From Virgibacillus ihumii (lineage in GTDB: Bacteria > Bacillota > Bacilli > Bacillales > Amphibacillaceae), in contig NZ_CACVAN010000001.1 of assembly GCF_902726655.1 (NCBI RefSeq), positions 2,976,001 to 3,040,000 on the forward strand: a stretch of DNA of 64,000 bases, given 5' to 3'. This document shows, one piece after another, positions 56,876-64,000 of the stretch; position 1 is the stretch's first letter; each line of letters starts with the position of its first letter. The position numbers and the translations under genes are program-made. Under the pieces are notes generated by a model. It was not told the origin of the DNA, made no database searches, and was given only the letters and a program-made list of their open reading frames with translations.

Positions 56876-57553
56876 ATGCAAGCAGAAAATTTAACAGGAG
56901 GTCAGGAACTCCTATGTATCAACACAGAGAAGGTGTATGACTGGATTATTAACGAAGCATCCTTCGATCTTGCTCTGGATGACTTGGTATTGCCGGTTGG
57001 GCCAGATGGAACCCCATTAGAGTGTGGCGATATTGTGCTTGATTCCGTTACATGTACGGTGGCGCCGGATGAAACTAATCCTTTTGATATTTTGGACCGG
57101 ACGGATCAGCAATTTGTTATCGATGGAACACAGGTGACATTGCAGCTGGTAAATATCCGTAAAAACTTTGAAGTTACTGTTTTTGCAGATGTAATTCCGG
57201 AGCTTGGCGGAGGAACTGTTGAAATCGGCAGTGCTGACTTTACTCGCTGTGAACAAGTGATTCTTTGTGCTCCTGAAGGGACAGATATTGAAGTATCCTA
57301 CACAGATTTAGAGTGCTTTGTATGTACAGCCGCTTGTGACGGAACTACAACAACTGAACCTGATGAACTTGATGTCACAGTCTCAGTTCGCTTGTGCCAA
57401 AGCATACAATCCGTTTTTGAGGTGACCCTTGAGATTGTAGCAGACTTCTGTGAGCCAAGAGAGGAATTGCCAATACCACCATGTCCTGCACCTACCATTC
57501 CACCTCAATGCCCAGTGGTTTTCCCGAATAATGGAACTGGTGATAATGGATAA
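56876..57553 (+). CDS. Cys-rich probable spore-surface protein ('KVYDW' family), paralogue B
   Basis: 225 residues from ATG 56876. Nearly the same sequence as 46745-47428 from MQA.NLTGGQELLCINTEKV to the Pro/Cys-rich tail; all cysteines but one or two coincide. Differences are mostly conservative. Duplication included the promoter region. The two copies bracket the CotZ, ParM-like, SPOCS-like and JAMM genes, so they delimit a 10-kb block. A terminator follows, then the glycan-side genes. Confidence 0.72.
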   Translation: MQAENLTGGQELLCINTEKVYDWIINEASFDLALDDLVLPVGPDGTPLECGDIVLDSVTCTVAPDETNPFDILDRTDQQFVIDGTQVTLQLVNIRKNFEVTVFADVIPELGGGTVEIGSADFTRCEQVILCAPEGTDIEVSYTDLECFVCTAACDGTTTTEPDELDVTVSVRLCQSIQSVFEVTLEIVADFCEPREELPIPPCPAPTIPPQCPVVFPNNGTGDNG

Positions 57554-57568
57554 GTTTCCAGCATAGGT

Positions 57569-57601
57569 ATAAAGAGAGGAATTTGTTCCTCTCTTTATTT
57601 T
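57569..57601 (+). terminator. Terminator of paralogue B
   Basis: TAAAGAGAGGAA-TTTG-TTCCTCTCTTTA followed by TTTTATTT; the next gene's binding site starts only a few bases later, so partial read-through may feed it. Confidence 0.85.
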
Positions 57602-57621
57602 ATTTGGAGGTGAATTATTTC

Positions 57622-58188
57622 ATGACAAAAATAAATGATGCACATGAAAAAATTGCAAGTTTACAGCAAATGAATGCCTCTTACCTGCAATCGATTAAAA
57701 CATTGGTATCAGAAATGAATTTATCACAGGATTTTAAAGTTATTAGTTATTTTACATATTCCTTAAATATTCGTCATGTTAAAGACTTTGAGAATTTTGT
57801 ACTTGGTTCTTTTCATATACAGAATTTAGGGGGAACCCCGCTTGTTAACCCTTATATATGTATCAAATTGTCAGCAGATTCGCCTTTTAACTTTTCAGGG
57901 AAATATCAATATAAAGACTCCAGTAAAGGTAACCTAACAAATGGGTGGGAGAGAATTAATGAGCATACGGACAGGCAGGAATTTTGGCTAAGGCCAAATA
58001 ATAAACATATCCTTGAGGCAAACGAAACACTTTCATTTTCAAATTTTCAGGTGAAATGGATTCCGGAATCTTCCTACGCAGGCAGTATAATGGGGTTTGC
58101 CTATGGTGATGAGATGGAAGAGGGAATCAGCTCCCTTAACCAGATAAATATTGGCGGGACCCTGGGTGAGGAGGGGGAAAATGGATAA
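57622..58188 (+). CDS. Conserved protein of the spore-surface/glycan locus, unknown function
   Basis: 188 residues from ATG 57622 (TGGAGGTG upstream). The N-terminus is helical (INDAHEKIASLQQMNASYLQSIKTLVSEMNL); the rest reads as a beta-sandwich (HIQNLGGTPLVNPYICIKL, PFNFSGKYQYKDSS, WERINEHTDRQEFWLRP, LSFSNFQVKWIP, SIMGFAYGDE). It lacks signal peptide or Cys. It overlaps the next gene by eight bases, and a glycan operon follows, so the two small proteins may guide or regulate surface glycosylation. I recall similar uncharacterised proteins in other Bacillaceae next to such genes, but cannot name a family. Confidence 0.6.
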   Translation: MTKINDAHEKIASLQQMNASYLQSIKTLVSEMNLSQDFKVISYFTYSLNIRHVKDFENFVLGSFHIQNLGGTPLVNPYICIKLSADSPFNFSGKYQYKDSSKGNLTNGWERINEHTDRQEFWLRPNNKHILEANETLSFSNFQVKWIPESSYAGSIMGFAYGDEMEEGISSLNQINIGGTLGEEGENG

Positions 58189-58498
58189 TAGTAAACATGA
58201 TTTTGAACAGAATGTGTTGATTAATCAATTGCTAAAAGATTATCTGGAAGAAAATATGAAGGACTTAATGGATACAAGCAATGAGAAAAATAATAGTTTC
58301 TTATTTTTAGATGGGAATACACTTCATATGATAATTGCCCACATCCTGATGAATTCAAATACTAATTTTTATAATAAAGGAAATGAGGCACCGGAAAACT
58401 CCGAATTGGAGGACTTTTTACCTGAGCTGGATTCAATAATGGAACAAAATAAAGCAGCCTTTGAAGACATTATTAATACGTTAAAAGAAAAACGTTAG
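58181..58498 (+). CDS. Small helical acidic protein coupled to the previous gene
   Basis: 105 residues from ATG 58181 behind GAGGAGGGGG, overlapping the upstream stop (ATGGATAA). Mostly helical and acidic (LEENMKDLMDTSNEKN, ELEDFLPELDSIMEQNKAAFEDIINTLKEKR). No motif recognised. Translational coupling with 57622-58188 suggests that the two products act together. Confidence 0.6.
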   Translation: MDNSKHDFEQNVLINQLLKDYLEENMKDLMDTSNEKNNSFLFLDGNTLHMIIAHILMNSNTNFYNKGNEAPENSELEDFLPELDSIMEQNKAAFEDIINTLKEKR

Positions 58499-58546
58499 TA
58501 AAGTGAAGGCTGCGAAAACACAGACGTATGAGAAGGGCTGAATGCA

Positions 58547-59800
58547 ATGAAAAAAAGTAAGGGATGGTTATATCTGCCCATAGAAGTAAAAGTTAGGGAA
58601 ACAGATGCCAAGCTGCTTTTGGCATACTATGCAGCTAAAGAAGGCTATCGGGTTGTGACGGGAGACCATGTGATGGTTGAAATGGCATCGGAAGTGTATC
58701 CAAAGGGCATTTTTTTCTCAAAAGGTTATTCTCATGGGGTCAGAAAAAGAGTTATTACAAATGCTGAACATTATGGTCATACAATAGTTGAACTGGATGA
58801 AGAAGGGTTATTAATAAAACCGAAACAATATATAAGGGATCGAATGCGAAGGGATATGCTGCAACTAGTAAAACAGGAGTATTGTTGGGGAAATTATCAA
58901 AAAAAGGTTATTCATGATGTCAATCCTGATTTTGAACAAAAGTGCTTTGTTACAGGGAATCTGCGGTTCGATCTCCTCAAGCCGAAATTCAGCAGAATCT
59001 ATCAGAAGGAAGCGGAAGGGATCATTCATAAATATGGAAAGTTTGTTTTAATCAACACGAGATTTACCCGATATAATACCCCAAAAGGTAAGCAGGAAAA
59101 TGTTTATTTCCAGGATATAAAAGCATTATATTATCATTTTCTGGCGCTCGTTAAAGAAATGTCTGTAAAATATCCGAGAATGAATTTTATTATCAGGCCG
59201 CATCCTGGCGAGGATTTCAACTCCTATCAGAAGGAGTTTGCCCACTACAAAAATGTCTATATTATCCATGAAGGAAACATTATAAAGTGGCTTATGGCTG
59301 CTGAGGTTGTAATACACAACGGATGTACATCCGGTATTGAAACTTTTTTGCTTGGGAAACCTTTAATCTCCTATGTTCCTATTTCCTCCAAGAAAAAGGG
59401 AATGAACCTGCCGAATCAACTGGGGATGAAAGCTGCCAGTAATGCTGAAGTTGCTGCCGGTTTATCCGCCGTTTTAAAAAATGATAATAAGGAATCATTT
59501 AATCATTACGAAAAGGATTTATACGATTTCTGTGAATGGTCGGCAGACACATATTCGTATGAAACCATTTTGCGTTTATGCAGTACAATTTCATTGCCGG
59601 AATCACCTGGAGTATTCTCATTGCCCCAGAAAACATTCAGCATAAAAAACAAAAAACAACGCAAACGCCGCTTCTCGCTGACTGAGGAAGAAATATACAA
59701 CTTTTTTGGAAAACTGGATGAAATAGAAGATGAAGTCAGTCCAATATATATTAAGAAACTGGGAAAAAATCTGTTTAAGATCGAAAGGGAAATGGATTGA
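58547..59800 (+). CDS. Surface carbohydrate biosynthesis protein (GT-B-like)
   Basis: 417 residues. Start LYLPIEVKVRETDAKLLLAY is characteristic of the 'surface carbohydrate biosynthesis protein' group. The second half resembles CDP-glycerol/polysialyltransferase-like GT-B folds: FVLINTRFTR, NFIIRPHPGED, then VVIHNGCTSGIETFLLGKPLISYVP, where the His-Asn-Gly-C-x-S-G-x-E segment would bind the nucleotide-sugar or polyol. The last 60 residues are basic and helical. No membrane helix. First gene of the glycan cluster, followed by a terminator. Confidence 0.75.
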   Translation: MKKSKGWLYLPIEVKVRETDAKLLLAYYAAKEGYRVVTGDHVMVEMASEVYPKGIFFSKGYSHGVRKRVITNAEHYGHTIVELDEEGLLIKPKQYIRDRMRRDMLQLVKQEYCWGNYQKKVIHDVNPDFEQKCFVTGNLRFDLLKPKFSRIYQKEAEGIIHKYGKFVLINTRFTRYNTPKGKQENVYFQDIKALYYHFLALVKEMSVKYPRMNFIIRPHPGEDFNSYQKEFAHYKNVYIIHEGNIIKWLMAAEVVIHNGCTSGIETFLLGKPLISYVPISSKKKGMNLPNQLGMKAASNAEVAAGLSAVLKNDNKESFNHYEKDLYDFCEWSADTYSYETILRLCSTISLPESPGVFSLPQKTFSIKNKKQRKRRFSLTEEEIYNFFGKLDEIEDEVSPIYIKKLGKNLFKIEREMD

Positions 59801-59840
59801 ACAACAGAAACCGTAAACTGAATAAAATATGATTTGAACT

Positions 59841-59864
59841 GAGCTGTTTCAGCTCGTTTTTTTT
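59841..59864 (+). terminator. Terminator after the surface carbohydrate gene
   Basis: GAGCTG-TTT-CAGCTC followed by GTTTTTTTT. Confidence 0.8.
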
Positions 59865-59927
59865 GTGTTGTTTTAGCATATTTGCATTAAAGAAGGGGTT
59901 CGTGGGTTGCCGTCTTTAACTGGGTAC

Positions 59928-59959
59928 TTCTTTCTGAATATATATATACTATCTCAGAA
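59928..59959 (+). promoter_or_regulatory. Dyad and possible late-sporulation promoter before the dehydratase gene
   Basis: CTTTCTGA and TCAGAAAG flank TATATATATACTATC; TATATACTA is one base from the sigma-K -10 consensus, with AC about 15 bases upstream. Weak evidence. Confidence 0.35.
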
Positions 59960-60020
59960 AGTGATGAACTAATTGATAATAAACAAATCAGATTGTTTTG
60001 TATGGAAGGAAGGAACTAAT

Positions 60021-61019
60021 GTGTATTTTAAAGGAAAAAAAATTTTAGTCATTGGAGGTACAGGAACCATAGGGAAACGTATCATCCAATCTATCATGGA
60101 AGAAAATCCGGAACTTATTAAGGTATATAGCCGTGATGAATATAAACAGCATCAATTACGACTGGAATCCGGTGAAAATTTGCATACCATTATTGGAGAT
60201 ATCCGTGATTATGATAGTTTGCTGTCCGCTATGCAGGACGTTGACTATGTATTTCTTCTGGCTGCAATGAAGCATGTTGATTTGTGTGAGAGTAATCCTT
60301 ACGAAGCAATTAAGACAAATGTATATGGTACAAATAATGTAATTAAAGCTGCTATTTCCCAAAATGTAAAAAAAGTAGTATTTACCAGTTCGGATAAGGC
60401 AATCTCGCCTACGAATACGTATGGTGCAACAAAACTGATTGCAGAGAGGTTAATTTCACAGGCTGAGTATAACAAAGCAGAAGGACAAACGGTATTTGCA
60501 AGTGTCCGGTTTGGCAATGTAATGGGGTCAAGAGGATCGGTTATCCCCCTTTTTAAAGAACGGATTTTGAAAAACAAAAAAATTGCTGTTACTGATACCA
60601 ATATGACCCGATTTATGATGACAGCCGATCAGGCCTCGCAATTGACCATAAAAGCCTTAAAAGAGGCAAAGGGCGGAGAGGTATTTGTGCTTAAAATGCC
60701 TGTCATAAAACTCGGTGACCTGGCGGGTGCCATCATCGAAGAAACATGTAAAAATTATGATTTGAATCATAAGGAAATAGAGATAGAGGTAATAGGCCTG
60801 AGACCCGGCGAAAAGATGTATGAAGAGTTAATGACAGCTGATGAATCGCGCGTCGCTTGGGAGTTTTCCGATATGTATGTGATATCCGGAATTGCTGGCA
60901 GACATCAATCGTACAGCAATGCCCGGAAAGCAACTCCGGGAGAATACAGTTCAAAAAGTCAAAAGTCAATGAACCTTAAAGAACTGCGTGCATTATTGAA
61001 GGAAACAGCTTTGATTTAA
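60021..61019 (+). CDS. UDP-sugar 4,6-dehydratase of the CapD/PseB/SpsM type
   Basis: 332 residues from GTG 60021 (GGAAGGAAGG upstream). Extended SDR: Rossmann GGTGTIGKR at 12-20, LLAAMKHVDLCE, TSSDKA then NTYGATKLIAE (active-site residues; note the Ser/Thr-Ser-Asp-Lys and Tyr-x-x-x-Lys), VRFGNVMGSRGSVIP, and a C-terminal IEVIGLRPGEKMYEEL typical of capsule dehydratases. They convert UDP-GlcNAc to 4-keto-6-deoxy sugars for pseudaminic-acid, FucNAc or bacillosamine-type glycans. B. subtilis SpsM, of this type, makes spore-surface polysaccharide. Confidence 0.87.
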   Translation: MYFKGKKILVIGGTGTIGKRIIQSIMEENPELIKVYSRDEYKQHQLRLESGENLHTIIGDIRDYDSLLSAMQDVDYVFLLAAMKHVDLCESNPYEAIKTNVYGTNNVIKAAISQNVKKVVFTSSDKAISPTNTYGATKLIAERLISQAEYNKAEGQTVFASVRFGNVMGSRGSVIPLFKERILKNKKIAVTDTNMTRFMMTADQASQLTIKALKEAKGGEVFVLKMPVIKLGDLAGAIIEETCKNYDLNHKEIEIEVIGLRPGEKMYEELMTADESRVAWEFSDMYVISGIAGRHQSYSNARKATPGEYSSKSQKSMNLKELRALLKETALI

Positions 61020-61045
61020 AAAGAAGTATAGAGGATGAGGAAGAA

Positions 61046-62629
61046 ATGAACAATTTTGAAAAAAATTATTGGTCATTCTATCTGGATTTTTTAGATGACT
61101 TTAAAGGACTGACATATGACGGTTATTCCATACCATATTTTTGTGTATGTTTTAGCATAATTCATAGTGCGCCAGCGGTTTGGAAAAATCTATATAATGA
61201 AAAGTTGATTCGTCAGTCAAAAAATCAGGTGAATGATAAAAAACAAGTTCAAGCGAAATTATATAAATATATTCACGGTCACCGAAAAAAACCGTTAGAT
61301 AAAAATAAGCACGGGAAGGTCGTGCTGCATACAGACTCACACTTGCGCTTTCCCAAGGAGGCATTAAATAATTATTTTAACCCATCGAAAACAATGTTGT
61401 TAAGTAACGCTAAAATCAATACCCAACAGAACAAAAATCATCCGGTAAAGAAAAAGAAGAAAAAAGCCAGTGTTCGATTGAAAAATACAATCTCTGTAAA
61501 AGGGAAGTCCTTCAAAGAAAAGCAGCAGATGAAGGCCAAGAAAACGAAAAGACCACAAAATATTCCGATTGACTATCTTTATAATTATTCCACTAATACA
61601 GAAAAGGCTGTAAAAAAGGTTCAAAATAAAGCAAAAATAATGTTCCGTTCTTATCCTAAGCACCCACTTTACAGTAATAAACATTTTCAACGCAATTTTT
61701 TAACACAAATTCACCAAATAGTAGATCATATTGAGCGGGTGAAGAACTTTCTGAAAAAAGTACCCGTCTCCTGTATCGTTATATCCCACGGCCATTCCAT
61801 CAATCGAGTCCTGGCTATAGTTGCAGCGGAAAACGGAATCCCAACAATCTGTATGCAGCACGGAGTTATCAATAGTCAGTTAGGATATTTTCCACAGGTT
61901 GCCACAATTGATGCTGTATATGGAAAGTTTGAGAGAGATTGGTTCATAAAAAATGGGGCTCATAAAAACGCTGTGAAAATAATTGGTCACCCAAAATTCG
62001 ATCAGATATTTAAAGGCCCCATAAAGTCACGTTCAGTATTTAACAAAAAATTGGGACTGGATACAAACAAAAAAACATTGATGCTGGCTGTAAGGGAAAA
62101 TTATGATTTGGAGAAATGGCGAAGGTTAATTAAATATATTGCAAACAGATGTGACGTAAACATTTTGATTAAAGACTACCCGGGTAGAAGAAATAGCCCG
62201 CTTTTGAAAGAGTTTCCATTTGTCCATTCAACAAAAGACCTTCATCTTTATGATGTTCTTCCCAATGTTGACGCAGTTGCCTCTTACCCTTCCACAGTGG
62301 GTTTAGAAGCGATGCTGGCGGATAAACCGGCATTTATTTTATGTGAGCAGATTTCAGGTAAAAAAGATATCAAAAAGTGGCTTGAGGATTTTTATTCCAA
62401 TAGATCTTTAATTGGTGATCCCGGTTATTCAGGTTATTATAATGGTCTGAACGAACTGGTTCAAAGCGACCCTATAAAATTAGGTAAATTAATCATAAAT
62501 TATTTGAGTGATAACAATTGGATTGGTTATGCCAAAAAGACAAGAGATAACTTTCTTTCAAATGCATATCCTGATTTCGAAATGTCCGGAAAGCGATTGA
62601 ACAGGTTGATTAATAGGCTGACAAGCTAG
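61046..62629 (+). CDS. Glycosyltransferase/CDP-glycerol-transferase-like protein with specialised N-terminus
   Basis: 527 residues. N-terminal domain (1-120) with NYWSFYLDFLDDFKGLTYDGYSIPY and KPLDKNKHGKVVLHTDSHLRFP; a very basic linker (PVKKKKKKASVRLKN, KAKKTKRPQ) at about 130-180; then a GT-B-like half with VISHGHSINRVLAIVAAENGIPTICMQHGVIN, VKIIGHPKFD, INILIKDYPG-type LIKDYPGRRNSP and AVASYPSTVGLEAMLADKPAFI, the arrangement of polysialyl/CDP-glycerol transferases. An incomplete paralogue of the N-terminal domain starts at 63652. Probably cytoplasmic and acts on a surface glycan; acceptor unknown. Confidence 0.72.
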   Translation: MNNFEKNYWSFYLDFLDDFKGLTYDGYSIPYFCVCFSIIHSAPAVWKNLYNEKLIRQSKNQVNDKKQVQAKLYKYIHGHRKKPLDKNKHGKVVLHTDSHLRFPKEALNNYFNPSKTMLLSNAKINTQQNKNHPVKKKKKKASVRLKNTISVKGKSFKEKQQMKAKKTKRPQNIPIDYLYNYSTNTEKAVKKVQNKAKIMFRSYPKHPLYSNKHFQRNFLTQIHQIVDHIERVKNFLKKVPVSCIVISHGHSINRVLAIVAAENGIPTICMQHGVINSQLGYFPQVATIDAVYGKFERDWFIKNGAHKNAVKIIGHPKFDQIFKGPIKSRSVFNKKLGLDTNKKTLMLAVRENYDLEKWRRLIKYIANRCDVNILIKDYPGRRNSPLLKEFPFVHSTKDLHLYDVLPNVDAVASYPSTVGLEAMLADKPAFILCEQISGKKDIKKWLEDFYSNRSLIGDPGYSGYYNGLNELVQSDPIKLGKLIINYLSDNNWIGYAKKTRDNFLSNAYPDFEMSGKRLNRLINRLTS

Positions 62630-62711
62630 TTTTGTAACCTGGGTGAAAACGCCCCGCTTTTCCAGTTGATATCAAACAATTGCTGTGTTTTATGCAGAAA
62701 AGGATAAAGAG

Positions 62712-63608
62712 GTGATTAAAATTCTAACCAGTATCTCAAATATTATTATAGGTACGGCACAATTTGGAATGGATTATGGGGTAACAAACCGACACGGAAG
62801 AACAACGAAAGACGAGGTAGTAAAGATATTAAGATACTGCAGGCAACACAATATTCATACCATTGATACTGCAGCCAGTTATGGGGAAAGCGAAGAAATA
62901 GTTGGAGAATTAATTACAGATTCATTCTTTTCCATTTATTCCAAGACACCCTATTTAAATACCGGCACAATAACCAACAGAGAATTAAACCTAGTTGATA
63001 AAACGTTTCGTCAAACATTGAATAAATTTAAAGTGAATCATATAAAAGGTATTTTTGTTCATAATGCCAATGATCTGCTGGTGAAAAACAGTAATAGATT
63101 GTTTCAATTATTAATGGATTGGAAAAATACGGGTTTAATAAAAAAAATAGGTGTTTCGGTTTATGATGAAAATCAAATAAACAAATTGATGGGAAATTAT
63201 GACATTGATGTTTTTCAGATACCAATTAATATTTATGATCAACGATTAATTCATTCCAATATATTAAACAAGATGAAAAGAAGAAATATAGAAATTCATG
63301 CAAGATCGATTTTCCTGCAAGGTGTATTATTGTCGAGTTCTGAAGCTTTGCCCGGCAATCTTAAATCGCTGGAACCCGTCCACCAAAAATTAGAATCGTT
63401 TCTTTACCACCATGGATTAACGAAATTGGAAGGTGCTTTAAAGTTCATATCGCAAATTAAACAACTGGATTCAATGGTAGTTGGTATCAATAATCTTAAT
63501 CATATAACGGAATTTATTGAAGCTTTTAATAATCTTTGCGAGAAAACTATCAATTTCCATGATTTTCAGGTTAATAATCTAAATATTATAGATCCGCGGA
63601 AATGGTAA
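62712..63608 (+). CDS. Aldo/keto reductase of a surface-glycan cluster
   Basis: 298 residues from GTG 62712 (AGGATAAAGAG upstream; an ATG at 62685 is possible). (beta/alpha)8 AKR pattern: IIIGTAQFGMDYG at 10-22, HTIDTAASYGESEEIVG with the active-site Asp and Tyr, the Lys in SIYSKTPYL, IKGIFVHNAND, KKIGVSVYDENQIN and VFQIPINIYDQRLI. AKRs of this subgroup are common in polysaccharide clusters and reduce keto sugars, perhaps the product of the dehydratase upstream. NADP-dependence by family. Confidence 0.82.
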   Translation: MIKILTSISNIIIGTAQFGMDYGVTNRHGRTTKDEVVKILRYCRQHNIHTIDTAASYGESEEIVGELITDSFFSIYSKTPYLNTGTITNRELNLVDKTFRQTLNKFKVNHIKGIFVHNANDLLVKNSNRLFQLLMDWKNTGLIKKIGVSVYDENQINKLMGNYDIDVFQIPINIYDQRLIHSNILNKMKRRNIEIHARSIFLQGVLLSSSEALPGNLKSLEPVHQKLESFLYHHGLTKLEGALKFISQIKQLDSMVVGINNLNHITEFIEAFNNLCEKTINFHDFQVNNLNIIDPRKW

Positions 63609-63651
63609 ATGGAACAAATAAGAGCGCTAAAGTAGTTAAAAGGAGGATAAT

Positions 63652-64000
63652 ATGGAAACGTTTGTGAGAAATTATTGGTCGTTATATCTTGATTTTCTTC
63701 ATGATTTTAGAGATTTGAAATATGACGGATTTTCTTTACCTTACCTTTGTCAGTTTCATAAGCTTCTAAGGAAAAATGCTGAAATTGGGAAAATGTTACA
63801 CGATCCAACATTTATTCGGCAATTAAAACACAAAATAAAGGATCAAAAACAGGTGCAACAGGTATTTGATAAGTTAGTAGCGTCACATACTAAAAAACCT
63901 CTGATCAAAAATAAACAAGGAAGAGTGCTGTTTTTTTGGAATGGTGGATTTCGGTTTCCGAAACAGACATTCGATGCGTATTTCGAACCTTCAAAATCAA
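63652..64000 (+). CDS. Second transferase-like protein of the glycan cluster (partial at the right edge)
   Basis: The start ATG 63652 follows AAAAGGAGG; the frame runs open to the end of the window (116 codons seen). The sequence repeats the N-terminal domain of 61046-62629: NYWSLYLDFLHDFRDLKYDGFSLPY, then KDQKQVQQVFD, KKPLIKNKQGRVLFFWNGGFRFPKQ, FDAYFEPSK. So the gene is a paralogue. The catalytic half lies beyond the window and cannot be judged. Confidence 0.8.
   Translation, partial: METFVRNYWSLYLDFLHDFRDLKYDGFSLPYLCQFHKLLRKNAEIGKMLHDPTFIRQLKHKIKDQKQVQQVFDKLVASHTKKPLIKNKQGRVLFFWNGGFRFPKQTFDAYFEPSKS

Noticed and set aside
46679-64000. Prophage or phage-tail origin for the Cys-rich and SPOCS-like proteins
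   Set aside because: No portal, terminase, tail, lysis or integrase genes; the CotZ-type protein and sigma-K-like promoters fit a spore-surface locus better.

Overview
The window is chromosomal DNA from a low-GC, endospore-forming Firmicute of the family Bacillaceae. Strong purine-rich ribosome binding sites, frequent TTG/GTG starts, Rho-independent terminators and several sporulation genes (cwlJ, spoVAF, an asnO-type asparagine synthetase, a CotY/CotZ/ExsY coat protein, candidate sigma-E and sigma-K promoters) show this. The protein flavour resembles the Virgibacillus/Oceanobacillus/Lentibacillus group, but genus is inference.

Bases 1-15000 are a mosaic accessory region: the end of a cellobiose-type PTS operon, a sugar-type oxidoreductase, a DJ-1/PfpI protein, a two-component system with candidate target genes, a beta-lactamase-fold hydrolase, a seven-bladed YVTN-repeat protein with a spore-surface-like N-terminus, a VOC protein, a HAD phosphatase, a TetR/acetyltransferase pair and a type I toxin-antitoxin locus. 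The gaps carry a dispersed hairpin repeat (GGGCGC...GCGCCC type). One copy is split by a group II intron that has lost its reverse transcriptase.

Bases 15000-46600 are mostly housekeeping and stress genes: asnO-like, DinB, CGNR regulator, FetAB-type exporter, cwlJ, a PAS sensor kinase, ABC exporters, spoVAF, a quinone-stress pair (mhqO-like dioxygenase and FMN reductase) sharing an operator-like palindrome, an IS3-family element, a 5'-nucleotidase-type enzyme, RluA, pdxK, a DNA glycosylase, a TerC-type manganese exporter behind a yybP-ykoY riboswitch, an acetolactate-synthase-like/aldehyde dehydrogenase operon and a catE-like dioxygenase. Three lesions stand out: ytxJ has an in-frame stop, a TetR gene has ATT where its start should be, and the ABC permease of that same operon is reduced to its first 16 or so codons.

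Bases 46700-64000 form a compact locus that looks devoted to the outermost spore layer (crust or exosporium). It holds a Cys-rich CotY/CotZ/ExsY-type protein, two close paralogues of a Cys-rich 'KVYDW' protein with duplicated sigma-K-like promoters, four proteins sharing a SPOCS/DUF3794-like module, a small Gly/Cys basic protein, a coiled-coil/Asn-rich protein, a JAMM (MPN) metallopeptidase, an actin-like ParM-type ATPase with a small partner, and then a surface-glycan operon (surface carbohydrate protein, UDP-sugar 4,6-dehydratase, aldo/keto reductase, two paralogous transferase-like proteins) running off the right edge. The actin-like pair and the JAMM peptidase inside a spore-surface locus are the most unexpected content of the window.
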